This document shows, piece after piece, positions 1-13,148 of a DNA stretch of 64,000 nt; the first letter of the stretch is position 1, and each line of letters opens with the position of its first letter. This DNA is from Acanthopleura granulata (taxonomy: Eukaryota > Mollusca > Polyplacophora > Chitonida > Chitonidae), in the NCBI GenBank assembly GCA_016165875.1, contig JABBOT010000080.1, forward strand, positions 11,286,078 to 11,350,077, in the 5' to 3' direction. Both the position numbers and the translations under genes were made by a program. The notes beneath the pieces were generated by a model. That model saw only the letters and a list, made by a program, of their open reading frames with translations, had not been told where the DNA came from and did not search any database.

Positions 1-1007
1 TTAATATTTGTATAAGATATCCCCCATTCGCAAAATGTTAGTCACCTTAGTCACATTCACAGGCGGCAAATTGTGTATAATTAGGTGTAATTAATGAATA
101 AAAGATGTCAGAGGTGGGTGCCTATTATACCGTATCCGGTTTTAACTACCACAATAGCTTTGTAGTGTGAAGTTGTGTACAAACGACCTATATTACGCAT
201 CCAAATACTTTTCAAGGTGGATCATTGCTGGTATTTCGGCGAAATAAATAAAATAAAAAATCCTGACGAGAACTGGATGTATAACTTTTACAGTGAAGTA
301 ATGATAGTTATTGTCTTATTTCCGATTAATGGCCAAATCTCAAAAGTTTCAAGAGTTTTTAACCAAATGTGTTGCACACCCAGCTTATAGAGATGGAGAA
401 CCACGCAGGTTCCACTCGATAATCCGTAATGTAACTCGACTTTGGTCACCATAGAAAACTCCTCACAAACATATATTTTGTTACACTAAGGATTTACATT
501 CTCGAAGAACAGATGTTAATCAAGCGAACTATTCGAACATAGCGGGCATACAGGGGATATTGCTTTAGTAAATTTTTTGCTGGACATTAAAGAAGCTATA
601 TCACGACATTAAATACTTTGAATAAAGTGATAGGAGTTTAACAACTGTTATTTACATCCTGTTACTCCGGAACTCACCTTACATTTCGCAGTCAAAAACT
701 TAACTTAAATTATCGTTTAAACATTTGAGTGTATATATTTCTGCTGACAAAATTGTGATTTATTGAAAAGCTCCTGGCATATTTCAAACAATTTTACTTG
801 GTCATATAGTCTGGTTACATTTTAAAATTTCAGTTTCAATAATAGTTCGATATAACCAGTCACTGTCCACAGGAATATTCATGACACTATTCGTGGAGCC
901 TTGAGGAAAACCAAGTGGTCGCCAACTCTCATGTGATTAACGTTAAACTTAACCATGGATGCAGTCTAACCATTGTTAGAAAAGAAAAAACGACAAAACC
1001 CGCCCAA

Positions 1008-1033
1008 AACAACAACAACATCAACAACAACAA
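1008..1033. repeat. (CAA)n microsatellite
   Basis: Imperfect run of AAC/CAA triplets directly visible. Confidence 0.85.
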
Positions 1034-1768
1034 GCAGAAAACAATAACCAACTTAAGGAAGAATCAAATGAACAGAAAATATTGCTAACTAAAAGTGAGA
1101 ATGTTTATTGGGTGTAGTTGTCATCGGAGAGAGTTTGTCTCGTGTAAGGAACATTAATTAAGTCCGACATTCTTCTCCAAGCAACTATATACAGAGAGAG
1201 TAACGGTAATATGACTGCCTGTGTTTACGCGGACTATACATGAGTTGTCCTACCGTATCGCGGAATGCAAAGAGGAAAATTAACTTTAATGGCTTAAATG
1301 TGATTAACCTGTCGAGGTTAAACCAGCGCCGACCTGAACGAGAGGCTTTTGAGTTCCCAAGCATAACTAGAGCCTGATAGTATAGTCGTTAAACTGTCTG
1401 GACGACAGTGTAACACTGTATGTGGCGGGCCGGTATCGCGGACATAACAATGTTAGATCACGACCAAATCGTGGCCACACAGCACGACGTGGAGTCTAGA
1501 CGCGAAATGCTTTGCTTGAGTCGCCTTCTTCGAGGAGAAGTCTACACCAAACGTTTTATACAATGTTGGAGATATTTTATATACACAGGAAGCCTATGTG
1601 ACTCTCTCGTCGGAACCACGTTAAGAGTATATAATTGTCCTATATCATGCCACAAAGAAAAATGGTCCCCTCATAAAATCACAGCCGCTAAAAGCTTGTA
1701 TACATCGATCTTTGATTTACTACAACTACAGCCTAACATTTACTGTGTATATTTTTTTTTCTATGACC

Positions 1769-1809
1769 ATTATATTGACCAGTGACGACTAATAAATGGT
1801 CAATAATAT
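1769..1809. repeat. Inverted repeat (hairpin)
   Basis: Arms ATTATATTGACCA (1769-1781) and TGGTCAATAATAT (1797-1809) pair at 11 of 13 positions around a 15-base loop; the inner eight bases pair perfectly. Confidence 0.6.
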
Positions 1810-1900
1810 CACTGTATTCTTTTAACTTGTCAGCCATCATTGTCCTAGAGGATGTATAAGTTGTTACTGTGTGAGCATTTATGCGAACACTTGGATTAAC

Positions 1901-1990
1901 ACTCTGAGGCAAACCGGCAAGAGGCCGGAATGTGACCATTTGTCAGCTACATGTATCACACTGTCGTCGCTGCTCTGGTTTTATATTGTA
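1901..1990 (+). repeat. Dispersed short repeat family, copy 1
   Basis: Shares CAAGAGGCCGGA, GTGACCATTTGTCAGCTA and CACACTGTCGTCGCTGCTCT with the other copies in the window. Its middle is shortened. Confidence 0.65.
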
Positions 1991-4461
1991 TTGGCTGAAT
2001 TTGTATTGAACACAGTAATAATCAGGAAATCTGATTTAATGTTTAGTTTTAATTTAATAGGTATTTAACGCAGTACTCAGTAACTCTTCACGTCATACAC
2101 AAAGGGCGTTCAGGTGAATTTACGAGTGGAAGAATATGAAATTCTAGGAATAATAAACCGCCCTTTAAAAGGAAAAACCCCGCAAAAATGAAGTTATATA
2201 AATCTCGTGATAAATGCATTATTTGTATTGGGTAATTGTTATTTGACTTTTATTGCTGTGATACCTAGCAGACACAAAAAAAGCAACAGAAAGAAGACAC
2301 AATACAAAGAGTTCCACAATACGAGTCAGATATTTTGGGGATATTATGAATTGAGCTGAGATGAAACAGTATCATTATATAGATATTAGTGGTGTGGATA
2401 TCATTCAGTGTTTAACACTTTGGAATGCTTTATCATCCTCATCGGGACCAGATTTAGTTAGAACATTGCCTCTATACATCAGAATGGTTTGAATACCTAC
2501 AAGCTGTATAAGATGTTACAGACAAAGAATTCAGTACAATGTATTTTTATGCATAATGAACTTCCATTGATGTCTATACTCTCGAAGTACAGACAAGCTA
2601 ATGTAATACATCGATATACAGCAAGATTAATGAAATAAATGTAAGACCAAGAGAATCCATTGATATGGTTAAAATTATGAATTTTATGGAGGCTCAACAA
2701 ACATGAAAATTATTTAATAAAACTTATTTGGTAAAAGAATTAATCTATATGACCGAAAAATTAATTATTAAATGAATAAATAGTTATCATAGCGTATAGC
2801 CGTATAGGATACCATCAGGCCTCCACAAAAGGTGTAGTTCTGTTGTCAGTTACCGCATCAGTACATCGCTTTTACTTTACCCTTAACGGCCGTGGTTATA
2901 TTACTCAGGATCTTAATAGCATATACAAGGCGATGCGCGTTAGTAAAACCTCCATACCACCATTTAACACAGGTTTCTTAATGGTAAATGTATACATCTT
3001 TGGTTGGCCCCTGCTTGCATTCTGTTCCACAACTGGTTTTGTATTTATATAGTTAATGCGTTTGTGATCTGCTGATGAAGGTGTCACCACCCAGTTCCCA
3101 CAAGGTGCCTGGGCTGTAGACTGCAACCGCCGCTTCTCCTGTCACGGAGTCAGGGGCCGTCTGCCCTCAACGATAATACGTGAAAATGGGCCGTTGTCTG
3201 TGCCAATTAAGGGGTTACGTTAGACGAAAGCAAGACGATAGACGTTAAACCTTTGCAGATCGGCGACATAGCCCGGGTCATCCGGGACACGTAGATACTG
3301 TGTGTGTTGAGAAGGCCATGTCAAACAAAATAAAACTGATGTTCTGACATGGACTAAAATAAGACTTCATTCAGCATGTATATACTCCCTGGTTATAGAG
3401 CTCAGGGAAATGAGATAAAAGCTCTGAAACTGTAGTCTGTGGTGACTAACTGTTGCTTCTCAGTTTGACTTAACATTTAGTGCACATGTGTAATACTGAG
3501 ATACTAATACACCTTCCCAGGTGTCATGACATAGTCGTACTATTGTACTCAAAACATGCATGAACGTAATACATGCACCGATTGTACTTGTGCTGCCTTG
3601 GCGTGAATCATTCCATTGAGTGGAGCGCCAATAATATAATATCTGTCTGTCTGCCACATGTTTTGCATATGCAGCACTTGAATTCTTATAGACCTATCCA
3701 ATGCCCTATTCCACAATGCGAGTTTGGACAGAAGTAAACATTTTGAATTTCATCAAAGTGTTTTGTTTACGGCTTAAGAAATTCAAATTGTGACCTGCAG
3801 ATCTACCAAAATATAACACTTGGTACAGCTATTTTTATTTGCTATGCTCGGGCGACGAGCAAAATCTACTTCAGTGTAAATTAAATTTCAAATTTTGCCT
3901 CAAATGAAATCCAGTTTGAAGAAATTAATCGACTTATCCAAACATCGGCGAAAAAATCTTAAGCACGTAGTTAAATATTAATCACTAACTTCCTATCTAT
4001 GCAGCACATGCCACATGGTGTGTGCAGGATGATGTCCAGATTACCTTCAGTGAGGAAAGTGCAAACATTTTTACCGTGGGATGATTCTTAACGACTTGGT
4101 GAAAATCAGCAGTGGTACATGAAGATGTTATTCGAATATATATGCAGATATTCTTCTGCATTCAATGATAAAGCAAGCGAGTGAGAAAGTACATGTGTAG
4201 CTTTCATACAGCGTTGGAGAAATGTCGAGACAAAGCGGATTGAAGAGTGGCATGTAATACGATCTCTGTGAAACTGGTAGGACCTTCAGATTTTCAGTTG
4301 TGAAGGTCCTGAAAATGGCAGATTCTTGTAGGAGATAATACAGGTTAATATGCCACAAATGTACTTTTGTATGTTTTTAAACAAGAGTTTCGAACGTATA
4401 AGGTACAGTTTTGGCATCGAAATGGTTTTCTGAAGATATATTTTGTCACCATATAACTATT

Positions 4462-4505
4462 TTTATTATCTTTATCTTTATATTTATTATCTTTATAATT
4501 TGTTT
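4462..4505. repeat. TTTATC/TTTATT low-complexity tract
   Basis: T-rich run with recurring TTTATTATC and TTTATATT. It produces an artificial Ile/Phe-rich frame. Confidence 0.7.
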
Positions 4506-5274
4506 ACTACGTCGATTCACGAACAAAACATTATTTGTGAGACATACACATACACGTGCTGACAAATTCATTGAAAACCAACGGGTGTCGTCTTCTCCTT
4601 CCAAAATCTCGATATCGCTTACACTAAACCGGCTTTTACTCTGTGGAAGCACGTCTGCTCATCACCCAAAGGTTAGCACCAAACACACGGGCAGAACAAA
4701 GATTGCCGCCTTGTCGGACGGCTGGAGCCGGCTGACGAGGAGCAGAAGGGAGCTATCAGACGGCAGTTTTACCAGCTTGCCAATAAAGAGACTAGTTTAT
4801 GAGTGGTTAGGTCGTCTCTGTCAGCCCGTCTGCCAAACTGTTAAAACACAAGGTCCGTTGGCAGCTCGTTTGCTCCTTTGATGACGTTGTCGTAATTCTT
4901 GACGCCATTGGGCTCTTCGCTTTGGTATGGCGGACGTCTGCCTTATCGTTGGCCCGACCGCAGTTTGGAAGTGGCCATCGGGGAATTTGCTTACTGTAGA
5001 AGCGCCAGATACACGTAGCTCTCCTGTCAAAATCCACACCAGGTTTTATCTGCTCCTGCATGCGCAGTTGGTTAGATCTGTTACACTTTGAGCGCACCGT
5101 GAATGAAAAGGGTGTTACATGATTATTTGTTATGCCGTAATATTATATAACATAAGGATGAGGAACACTGACATTATATCCGGGATTGTTTCAGCTCTTT
5201 AATTAGGTGTCTGTAAAAAGTCACAAAGACCAAGAAACGCTTTTCCATTAAGTCAAAACATTCCAGTAAAGAAG

Positions 5275-5766
5275 CCGGTCATGTTTCGAACGGAACCACG
5301 CCAACAGAAGACTTGGACCGCATCGAGTTAAAGCAGACCGCACCAAGCGATCCGAAACCGAGAATATAGTAAAGGAGTCGTAGCGGATCGGACCAAGCAA
5401 GTTGTACTGACAGAGCAGAAACGAGGTGCATAAAGCGAGCTGAAGCGGACGATGTGAAGCAATCCGAAGCAAACCGCACCAAGTAAACCAAAACGAATTG
5501 TATCAAGGCGAAAAAAAACAAGCCGAATCGGACTGAACCTAGCGAGCTAAGATGGATCGTACGAAACGAGCCGAAGAGAACTGTACCAAGAGAGTCCAAG
5601 CATACCGTTCAAAAGGAGCCAAAGCGGGCCGTACCAAGCTAGTCCAAGCTGACTGTACCATGCAAGCGGAAGCGAAACCTACCAAGCGAGTCGATGCGAA
5701 CCGCTCCAAGTGAGCAGAAGCAACCCGTACCGAACCATCAGAAGCGAATCGTACCAAGCCAACAGA
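5275..5766. repeat. Degenerate 24-bp minisatellite
   Basis: Units approximate GTACCAAGCGAGTC followed by GAAGCGAACC. The clearest run is 5635-5760, where five consecutive 24-base units align without gaps. Earlier units towards 5280 are more diverged. Because 24 bases are eight codons, all minus frames show an eight-residue periodicity (R-F-A-S-x-x-L-V type). No gene is inferred. Confidence 0.8.
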
Positions 5767-6459
5767 GAGCTCATACCGAAACGCGCGCGCTTAGCGCTGA
5801 CACTAATTCACGCGCTAGGGGCTGGGAACAAAATCCGCCCCAGTTAGGATGAAGTGACATTCCTGTTCTCCACACAGTTCATTCATTTCATCCTGACCAT
5901 CTAGCCATTTTCTGAAGATTACTAAATATCTATCAAAATATTTATGTTGGCTTTATGCAAACTTGCAAAAAACAAAATCATTTACTGGTACCGAGTAGTA
6001 TTAAAGTTAGCACTTGAATAGATTAAAAACACAATAAATATACAGAAGCGTCTGAATTAACCCATGTAGGATGGTTAGAATATTTGATCAGGAATAATAA
6101 CCCTGTCGGAAATTATGTGGCCTGTATCCAGCAATCTTATTATGGATGGGTATTGCTAGACTCAGAAATATGGGTGCTTAATCAAGCCTCCATCCTGTCG
6201 GTGTAATCAAAGGAGAAAGCTTGGTGCAGAGGACAAACGATGACCGTTGAGTTAAAAAAGGCGCAATTATTACCATAAATTGTGTATGAATGTTTGCCTT
6301 GTATGGTATAACAGATAATGACCCAACCCCCGGTACAACCCATAGAGCTCTGTACCGTAATTGTCTCGTTTTTAATCCATTGACCGGCCTATTAGCCCGC
6401 ATTATGACATATCCCCTGACATAATTGTTCGAGGAGTTTTTTGTCAAGCGAAGGGCTGT

Positions 6460-6471
6460 CCCCCCCCCCCC
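6460..6471. repeat. C12 homopolymer
   Basis: Twelve consecutive C residues; prone to length error in assembly. Confidence 0.9.
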
Positions 6472-6599
6472 GATATATGCCGTTTCTTTCCTTCTCGACC
6501 GCTGCCAGCACATCAGATTAACAGTATAGACACAGTAACTAGACAATGAGCTAGCATATTCACACGGTATAGGCAATTCTCTGATGAAAATTGGATTGT

Positions 6600-7090
6600 T
6601 TCCAACCACTGTCGTCGTCCGTCTTATCGTATCATCTTTTTGCCAAAATCACATGGTCTTTATTCCATAACTATCTTGCCCAGGCATCGCTCATTCCGCG
6701 ATCGTTTCTGACGCTTTAATTATTGCCGCCCGTGGTGCTCACATGAGCTGCTAATATCCGACGTCTCCTGGATTTAGGCACATCGGGAAAAAACAATTTC
6801 TCGTTGGCAGACACCTCTGTATTTTCAAAGAGTAATTCTCGTTGTTTTCTGTCTTATCGATATGATCGTAGGGACGGACTAATTTTAGTTCATTTCATCG
6901 CCAAGTCAAGATTTTATCATCGACTTCTCAATCAAAGTTATGGTCGCGTGGATTTCGGCAAGATGGCCGATTACCCTTTGACCCCTTGACACTAATATGG
7001 CGGATAATTGGGAATTTTTTGTGGATCTAACCGACGCTGTCTTATCGAGGGTCATCTGCTTCCGGGAAAAATATTCATCGCATGAATGTC
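6600..7090. promoter_or_regulatory. Motif-dense candidate cis-regulatory module
   Basis: GTCTTATCG occurs three times (near 6621, 6851 and 7039), once as CTTATCGAT. Also present are ATCAAAG (TCF/LEF-like) at 6931-6937, AAGATGGCCG (YY1-like) at 6960-6969, a direct-repeat-1 nuclear receptor-like site (minus GGGGTCAAAGGGTA) at 6972-6985, and ATATGGCGG at 6996-7003. No reading frame of note covers the block. The density of distinct motifs in 400 bases suggests regulatory DNA; conservation would have to prove it. Confidence 0.25.
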
Positions 7091-7479
7091 AGGTCTGATG
7101 GCAGTTTACGGAGATTTGTATTTTATTTAAAAACATGCTGGACGTAAGGTGGTAGAGGCCATGTTAAATTACCAGCTTTGGGTTAATGAAGATTACACGT
7201 CGAAGACTCGTCAATGTCATTCAACGAGAAGACACACTGAAGCTCCATGGTACAAAGCATGTCAAGAATTTGAAGCTGATGATAGCAAAGTTTTTATGTA
7301 TATACATATTACTCTGTTTAACTTGACTTAAACGTCAAATAAAGATATTCGAGGGAAGCTAGCATACATGCCGTTTAGTCCAACATCTATGCATAAACGC
7401 ATGTATGTATTTTAATACCACTGCTATATTTATTTAATATTTAATAACATAAGATTTTTCACGTATACTTTGGCGGTCA

Positions 7480-7615
7480 GGTACATGAGTGAAGGAACTT
7501 GAAGTGTCCCGAGTTAAAGCAAGTGACAAAATTCCTGATTTAAAGCCGCAGTCGGAGAAAGACGAGCGCGGGATTCGGACCTGTGAAGCCACAGGTTGGC
7601 AATGTGGTTGAAATA
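7480..7615 (-). mobile_element. Possible SINE fragment with box-B-like site
   Basis: On the minus strand GGTCCGAATCCCGCGCTCG (about 7582-7564) resembles a pol III B box with its 3' flank. It is followed by TTTCTCCGACTGCGGCTTTA. No convincing A box. Tentative. Confidence 0.25.
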
Positions 7616-9362
7616 ATTTTGACCTAAGTTTTACATAAAACCTGAAGTTTAAAAATGAATAAAACCTATTCCGTTAAATTCCGTTGAAACTATGCACCGC
7701 AGTGAAATCCCAATCGCACTGGAGTTAAAAGCTAAATACAAACAACAAAAGTCATATACATGTATCATCCGTGAAGCGGATTTTTCTGGAGCAGTGCTGT
7801 TGTTCCAGTGAAAAAAAAGCCTATATATACACCGACATGAATGTATCACACAGAATTTCTTTCCATTTTCAAGATCCAATAATTAAATCTATACCATGTT
7901 ATTTTCATGATTATCAACTATATAACTTAGCTGCTTTTACTATTTACATCTTTCATCAGATTACCGTTTTTGCAGTTTGTCCGGCCAAACTACAGTGGAG
8001 GAAATTTATCACCAACTTCTGCCCTTCTGGTGGAAAAAGCGATTCCTTAACTTCGGCCTAAAGACAATTAAGGGACAATGTGTTTCGTATTTTGTACATA
8101 ATCTCACTGTACTTCAGCTGCCGTATGTGGAGTGGTGGCCGAGTTATCACCAAGGCTGCAAGTTACCACTTCAGAATGGGACTTGAAAGACACGTGGCTC
8201 AAGTAGAATACGACAGTGAAACGTGCTGGCTATAAGAGAAGCAGCTAATCCGGCAAGACGGCACCCACTGGTGTTATTAGCGACCGTCCAACTTCTGCCG
8301 TCTCCCTTCCCGTGAGGGAGACAACGGAGAAACCTTCTAAGAGCACCTTCTGTCGACTCGCGCAACAAAGAGCGCCAGTCGCAAAAGTTTATCTTGGAGC
8401 CGTTGTTGGCGAACCTTGCAAATCTCTTTAACCTCAAACTAGGTCGCCATTTTTAGCGGACTGGCGCTCGAGCACGCGGGACGGCCCCGCCACTGCAGGG
8501 AACAGCCAAAGAAAACACACTTAACCATATTGCGATCGTGTGCTTGTAAAATGGTGGCTTCATCTGAGCACTAGAGCAATTTTCTTGCCATGGAAAGCAG
8601 AGTTTTTCAATTTTTTAAGGGTTTAAATCTATCCATTGAAGAGTCTTGTCCCATCTAAAGCCGTCATGAAACGAGACTGGCTGCAATCGATGTGCCTATA
8701 TGAGTTTCAGGCAGGTAGACCACATTTTCATACCATTCGGCATGATGAGTTTGTAGAATGTATATAAGAGGTACGTCCGTGGTTGTATGAACTTCACAAC
8801 GGAGTCAAAATTAACTTCTACAATCCAATAAAGTATTAATAATCTCGTTTAATTTTCAATAGAACTATATTATTCCGTAAGTTGTTTCTTGAAACCAACC
8901 AGTATATAAGTAGTGGTCAAGGCACATGCATTCATAGGACATACGAGGTGCTGGTCCGCCATTGGACAGGAATTTATATAAAAGTCCGATCTCGCGGTTA
9001 GTGGAGCCTTACTGACAACGGACGGTTGAAGATGCTCGACGGTCCATTTGTGAAGTCTGTACCGTTCCCGGACGAACAGAACAATATGGTGTGCATATCT
9101 GTACGTCACTTATGTGGGAAAGTTCGTCTTTAAATTGCGAAATATTGGTGATTTACCCCGTGCAGGCCGGTATCCTCCAAACATAAAACTGACTGCCACA
9201 CACTGCGTGAAAAATTCATGCGTATGGCGTGAAACAACAAGTTAATAAATACATAAGGGAATGAATAAATAAATTAATAAATTAATAAGTAAATCAGTAC
9301 ATAAGCATGTATGGAGAACAAGATTTACTTCTGTGTTATAATATAAAAAATACTACAGGATA

Positions 9363-9411
9363 GAGAGTAAAACCAGGACAGCGAAGACGGTGTGACAGTT
9401 AACTACCGGCT
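9363..9411 (-). repeat. Dispersed short repeat family, copy 2 (fragment)
   Basis: Minus-orientation fragment: GTAAAACCAGGACAGCGA followed by GACGGTGTGACAGTTAACTA matches the central part of the family. Confidence 0.5.
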
Positions 9412-9850
9412 CAAGAAACAGTCGTCAGAATTCTTATGACAGTAAAAGTATGTAAAAAACTCAAGACATTACCACTGTGGTATTTAATACAAAGCATCCT
9501 GACTGTACTATTTAATGTTGTCTAAATACAGTCTCCAGCCCTTCCAGATGGGCCATTTCATTGTATGCAGTACAAAGTTTAAAGGAAATTTACATTTTGT
9601 GTCCTTCTAATTGTATCACTATTCTTTAGTATTGTATAGCTATCTCTTCAGGCAGCAGGGTCCTAGAGCCTCAATGTCTGATCATTTTGTGTTATTTCCA
9701 TGTTAGTATTTAAAGATGTTGACAACATAGAATCTGAGTAACTCGAAATAAATTGTCATTAACATCACTGCATTTTTTATTATGATTAAGACATTGTGAT
9801 GAGGAAAGGATCTAAGTTGTACCATTTAAGCATTTACGTGATCATTTAGA

Positions 9851-9940
9851 ATAAAACCCTGGTAAGCTGACAAGAGGACGATTTTCACTGGTTACGCGGA
9901 ACCATTTGTCAGCTATCACGTGTACTGTGGTCAAAGCTTT
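9851..9940 (+). repeat. Dispersed short repeat family, copy 3
   Basis: Starts AAAACCCTGGTAAGCTGACA and has AAGAGGACGATTTTCACTGG and ACCATTTGTCAGCTATCAC in family order. Confidence 0.6.
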
Positions 9941-11134
9941 AGCTTAATGCTGCAGTTTTTTTTTATTTCATGTTATCAAGTACAAAGCGTCAGTCTCTAT
10001 TATCGTATCGCTGCATGTTGCCCACTACATAAACGATAAGAATCGATACAATTTAGTTTTAATGAGCATGCCCCTGCAGTTTTAAGCTCGTAAATTCGTG
10101 AAATTCGGTTCTCATAATATCATCACATTACTTTTGACAGTTTGTTTATATCGAAAATTAATTTAGTATTGAACTGTCACTGGCTGCCTTGATACTCTCA
10201 GAAAGAGACCAGAAAAGGGGCCAGAAAAGATTCCTGAAACACTGTAGACAGTGTCTGTTGGCAGCGGAACTAATGTATCATTAAAGATTGCGGTTGTCCT
10301 TCATAAAGCCATTACGAGGATAGCTTAATGGCCGAAATTGATTCAAAGGACATCATTCAAAAGCTCCAAACTCCAGTATTTCACTTACTTGCCAAGTTGC
10401 GACTAGGGCAATTTTTCTCTGTAATTTCATTTTCGAGGGGTATTATTTTATCTTATTAAGGATCGTTACCATCTTAAGTAATGAAGAAACGTTGGCTGAT
10501 CTAATTTCCGCAAATGAACAAAGACAAGTCCCGGAGGATCACGCGAAATCACGGCCGAAGTGAGACAGCGATCTGGTGTCTATTTCGAGCAGATCCCTCC
10601 TCGCCTATAGATTCTCTCAGACAAACCTTATCGAGTGTTACAGGATAATCGTATTTGCCGTGTTTCACTGGGATCTGTGCACAGACCAATTGCCTGTCCT
10701 CAGTTCACTTAAGTAACCAAATTCCACGACCGGATCATCAGTTACTCTCTGTTACAACTCAGTAGTTGTATATCTCAAACATATTTACGACTAATTCGCA
10801 ATCTTGCTTCATACAATGAAGCAGTATGTATATCTAACTAAATTGTGCAAGGCTTTGTGGTACCGGTTTGTACTAGTTAGAAAATGGTACACCAAACAAA
10901 GATACAGTAGTATTTTAGTGGTATTTCACCTTCTTTTTCAAATAAGTATGTGGCATTTATATTCCTACGATATTTAAAACTGAAAAGAAAAAATATCCAA
11001 ATGCATGCCTCACTTCGAATACGTATGGTTACGACTACCTCTAACAGCTTCTTGGTTATATTATTTCACCACTAATAAAACTGACAACCATGGTGTATAA
11101 GTAACATAAGCAATTAACAATTGGCAATTAACAA

Positions 11135-11425
11135 TCGGCCACCGAGGTCAGGTGGTCAGCGTGCTACTACTGCACCACTATGACACAGTCGCCTCTCACC
11201 AATGCTGTCGCTGTGAGTTTACACCATTTCTGACTGCCTTCCTCTCTGGTCGTTTAACTGGAAAGGTCTGTCAGCATGTTGCGGATGCTTGTGGGTTAAG
11301 CCTTGTGTCTGTCCGATTTCCTCCTACCGTAATGCTGGAGGCCGTAGGGTAAGTGAAATATTCTTGAGTATGGTGTAAAATGCCAAACAAGTTAAACAAC
11401 ATCCAAATAAATATAATAATAAATC
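11135..11425 (+). mobile_element. tRNA-derived SINE, near full-length
   Basis: Begins with a tRNA-like head (CCGAGGTCAGGTGGTCAGCG, an A-box-like region). A body follows with CTGCCTTCCTCTCTGGTCG and GGAAAGGTCTGTCAGCATG. It ends with the tail TAAGTGAAATATTCTTGAGT and an AT-rich AAATAAATATAATAATAAAT. The same body and tail recur at 47716. Non-autonomous; no protein. Confidence 0.75.
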
Positions 11426-11461
11426 AGTATACTGTCAAATAGTGAACTTCTGATGAGCCAA

Positions 11462-11502
11462 TATATCTGGCTTGTTAGGCGTTAAACAAACCAAATAAGT
11501 AT
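11462..11502 (+). mobile_element. SINE tail fragment
   Basis: TTAGGCGTTAAACAAACCAA then ATAAGTA resembles the terminal part of the SINE just upstream. Short, so tentative. Confidence 0.4.
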
Positions 11503-12655
11503 GTCGTCCATTTTCTTACTGTTTTAGGTTCAAGGCGTGAACTTTATTTTTGCAAGGCTGGATGGGAAAGACTTGTGTGGAAATAGATTTATTTTAAATA
11601 CTGCGTGGCCTGTGGGTAACTATATAAAGTTTATTACTTGACGACCATTTTCCAATCATCCCGCTTGTCATGTTAAACATGGGGAATAGAGAGCGGGACA
11701 CGTAAACCTTAGGGACCTGAAATTCACACTTCCTGAGGACAATTATTAGTGGTTATTAACAAGGGTTAAGCGTGTTCAATGGAAAATTTCACGCTCCAAA
11801 GACATGGACAGATTCCGGATCGCTCCTTTGGTCCGAGTTAGTCACCGGCTGTTGGTTGGTTCACCCTTTGTTAAGATCAGCGCCATCTACACAACGTCGT
11901 TTGTGGAAGTCATCATTACGGAACAAATTCAATTCCTTGGTCCAAGCGCTCATCCAGCAAAAGGCCTTCGCGGTGTCAGATTTGATGTGAAATTCGCAAC
12001 GTCTGCGTTTGCCACCGTATGCTGAACTGTGCCGAGAAACGGTGACCTGACATGTGATCGCCATCTTTATACAGGATCATAGGAGAAAACTAATTAGCCA
12101 GTAAAAATTAAGAGATTTTATTTCCTCCTCTAGCGATGATTTCAAGCATCTCTTGCTCTTGACACCGTATAATCAAACAGGCCTCTTCTCTGATGCCAGA
12201 GCTATAAAAAAAGAGCCAAACTGAACAAGTAATTAATCTTAATCAAAATGGTATGTTTTTTTTTTTAAAGAATTTCGATTAATTATTTGCAAGCTATGCA
12301 TTTATGATGAAGATGAGATTTTAATTGTTTCCTTCATTATTTGTCATGTTAGATTTATAAATAAATATGTTTTTCTTTATTTGACCAGTTTGAAATACAT
12401 CTACTTTTACATTCACTATAATGGCATTTAGCTCTGAGAGGCTAGAGCTAGGAAACAGAACTGGTCGGTCCGGTGTCATTATAATGTGAATCGGTCGGGT
12501 GTCATATATGGTGTATTCGGTATGATATTTCGGTGACGGTGGCTGGGGAGATGACTCACTCTGCCACAAGAAGACACAGTATATTCGTACATTCTAAGGA
12601 CCTTTTGTCGTCATACAACTTAAAAATTGCTGAGTACGACGGAAAACCCAAACCA

Positions 12656-12680
12656 TACATACATACTTACATACATAAAT
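12656..12680. repeat. (CATA)n microsatellite
   Basis: CATACATACATACTTACATA followed by CATAA. Confidence 0.8.
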
Positions 12681-13060
12681 TCACTATGATGCCTATTTAT
12701 TTATTTCATTGTTGTTTAATGTTGCGATCAGTTATTTTTACGGTGCACTAAAGTGGCCTGGCTTGAGGATGAAGGAAATCCACAGTAGACTACCCCTCTC
12801 CGCCAGATACCCGGAAATACTTCTGACTTCAAGGCACAGAGGAATGGAGAAGAACACTTGGACGCCATCTGTGCCAGTCGCAGTTTTCTCTGGCGTCAGC
12901 GACACATTTGTAACTTATACTCGCTTCTGTGTTATTTGTCTTCAATGCAGTCATAGTGTTCCAACCTTCTCATATCCGTTGTTTGTCTGATTTTCACAAT
13001 TCCACAATGCTATATTTATCATTTAAATCAAACTTAAAATTTCATTCTATCGGTTTGTGT

Positions 13061-13148
13061 AGGGTCCGAGTCATTTGTCAACTATCACCCAGTCGTCGCT
13101 GCCTCTGATTTGTACTCTCTATGCTGCAGTCTTTTGTATTATATGTTA
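13061..13148 (+). repeat. Dispersed short repeat family, copy 4 (right part)
   Basis: ATTTGTCAACTATCACCCAG, TCGTCGCTGCCTCTG and the terminal GCTGCAGTCTTTTGTATTAT match the right half of the family. Confidence 0.6.

Larger units (their letters stand above)
1..5274. other. Intergenic, no gene supported
   Basis: AT-rich DNA with only the small repeats listed separately. The block 4640-5060 is less AT-rich and has short open frames on both strands without recognisable family features. No splice-consistent exon set was found. Confidence 0.5.
5780..9362. other. Intergenic, no gene supported
   Basis: Holds the candidate regulatory block at 6.6-7.1 kb, a possible SINE relic at 7.5 kb, and a GC-richer stretch at 8250-8560. 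That stretch has a perfect 8-bp hairpin, GTCTCCCT/AGGGAGAC, at 8300-8322. Reading frames are short and unrecognised. Confidence 0.5.

Noticed and set aside
4411..4881. 156-codon plus-strand frame
   Set aside because: It begins with TTG, runs through the T-rich tract (Ile/Phe-rich stretch) and has no recognisable domain.
6178..6609. 143-codon minus-strand frame
   Set aside because: Crosses the C12 homopolymer, has no family features and no splice context.
8300..8322. Perfect 8-bp hairpin GTCTCCCT/AGGGAGAC as a terminator or structured RNA
   Set aside because: A single short stem in eukaryotic DNA without other structure or a U tract is expected by chance.
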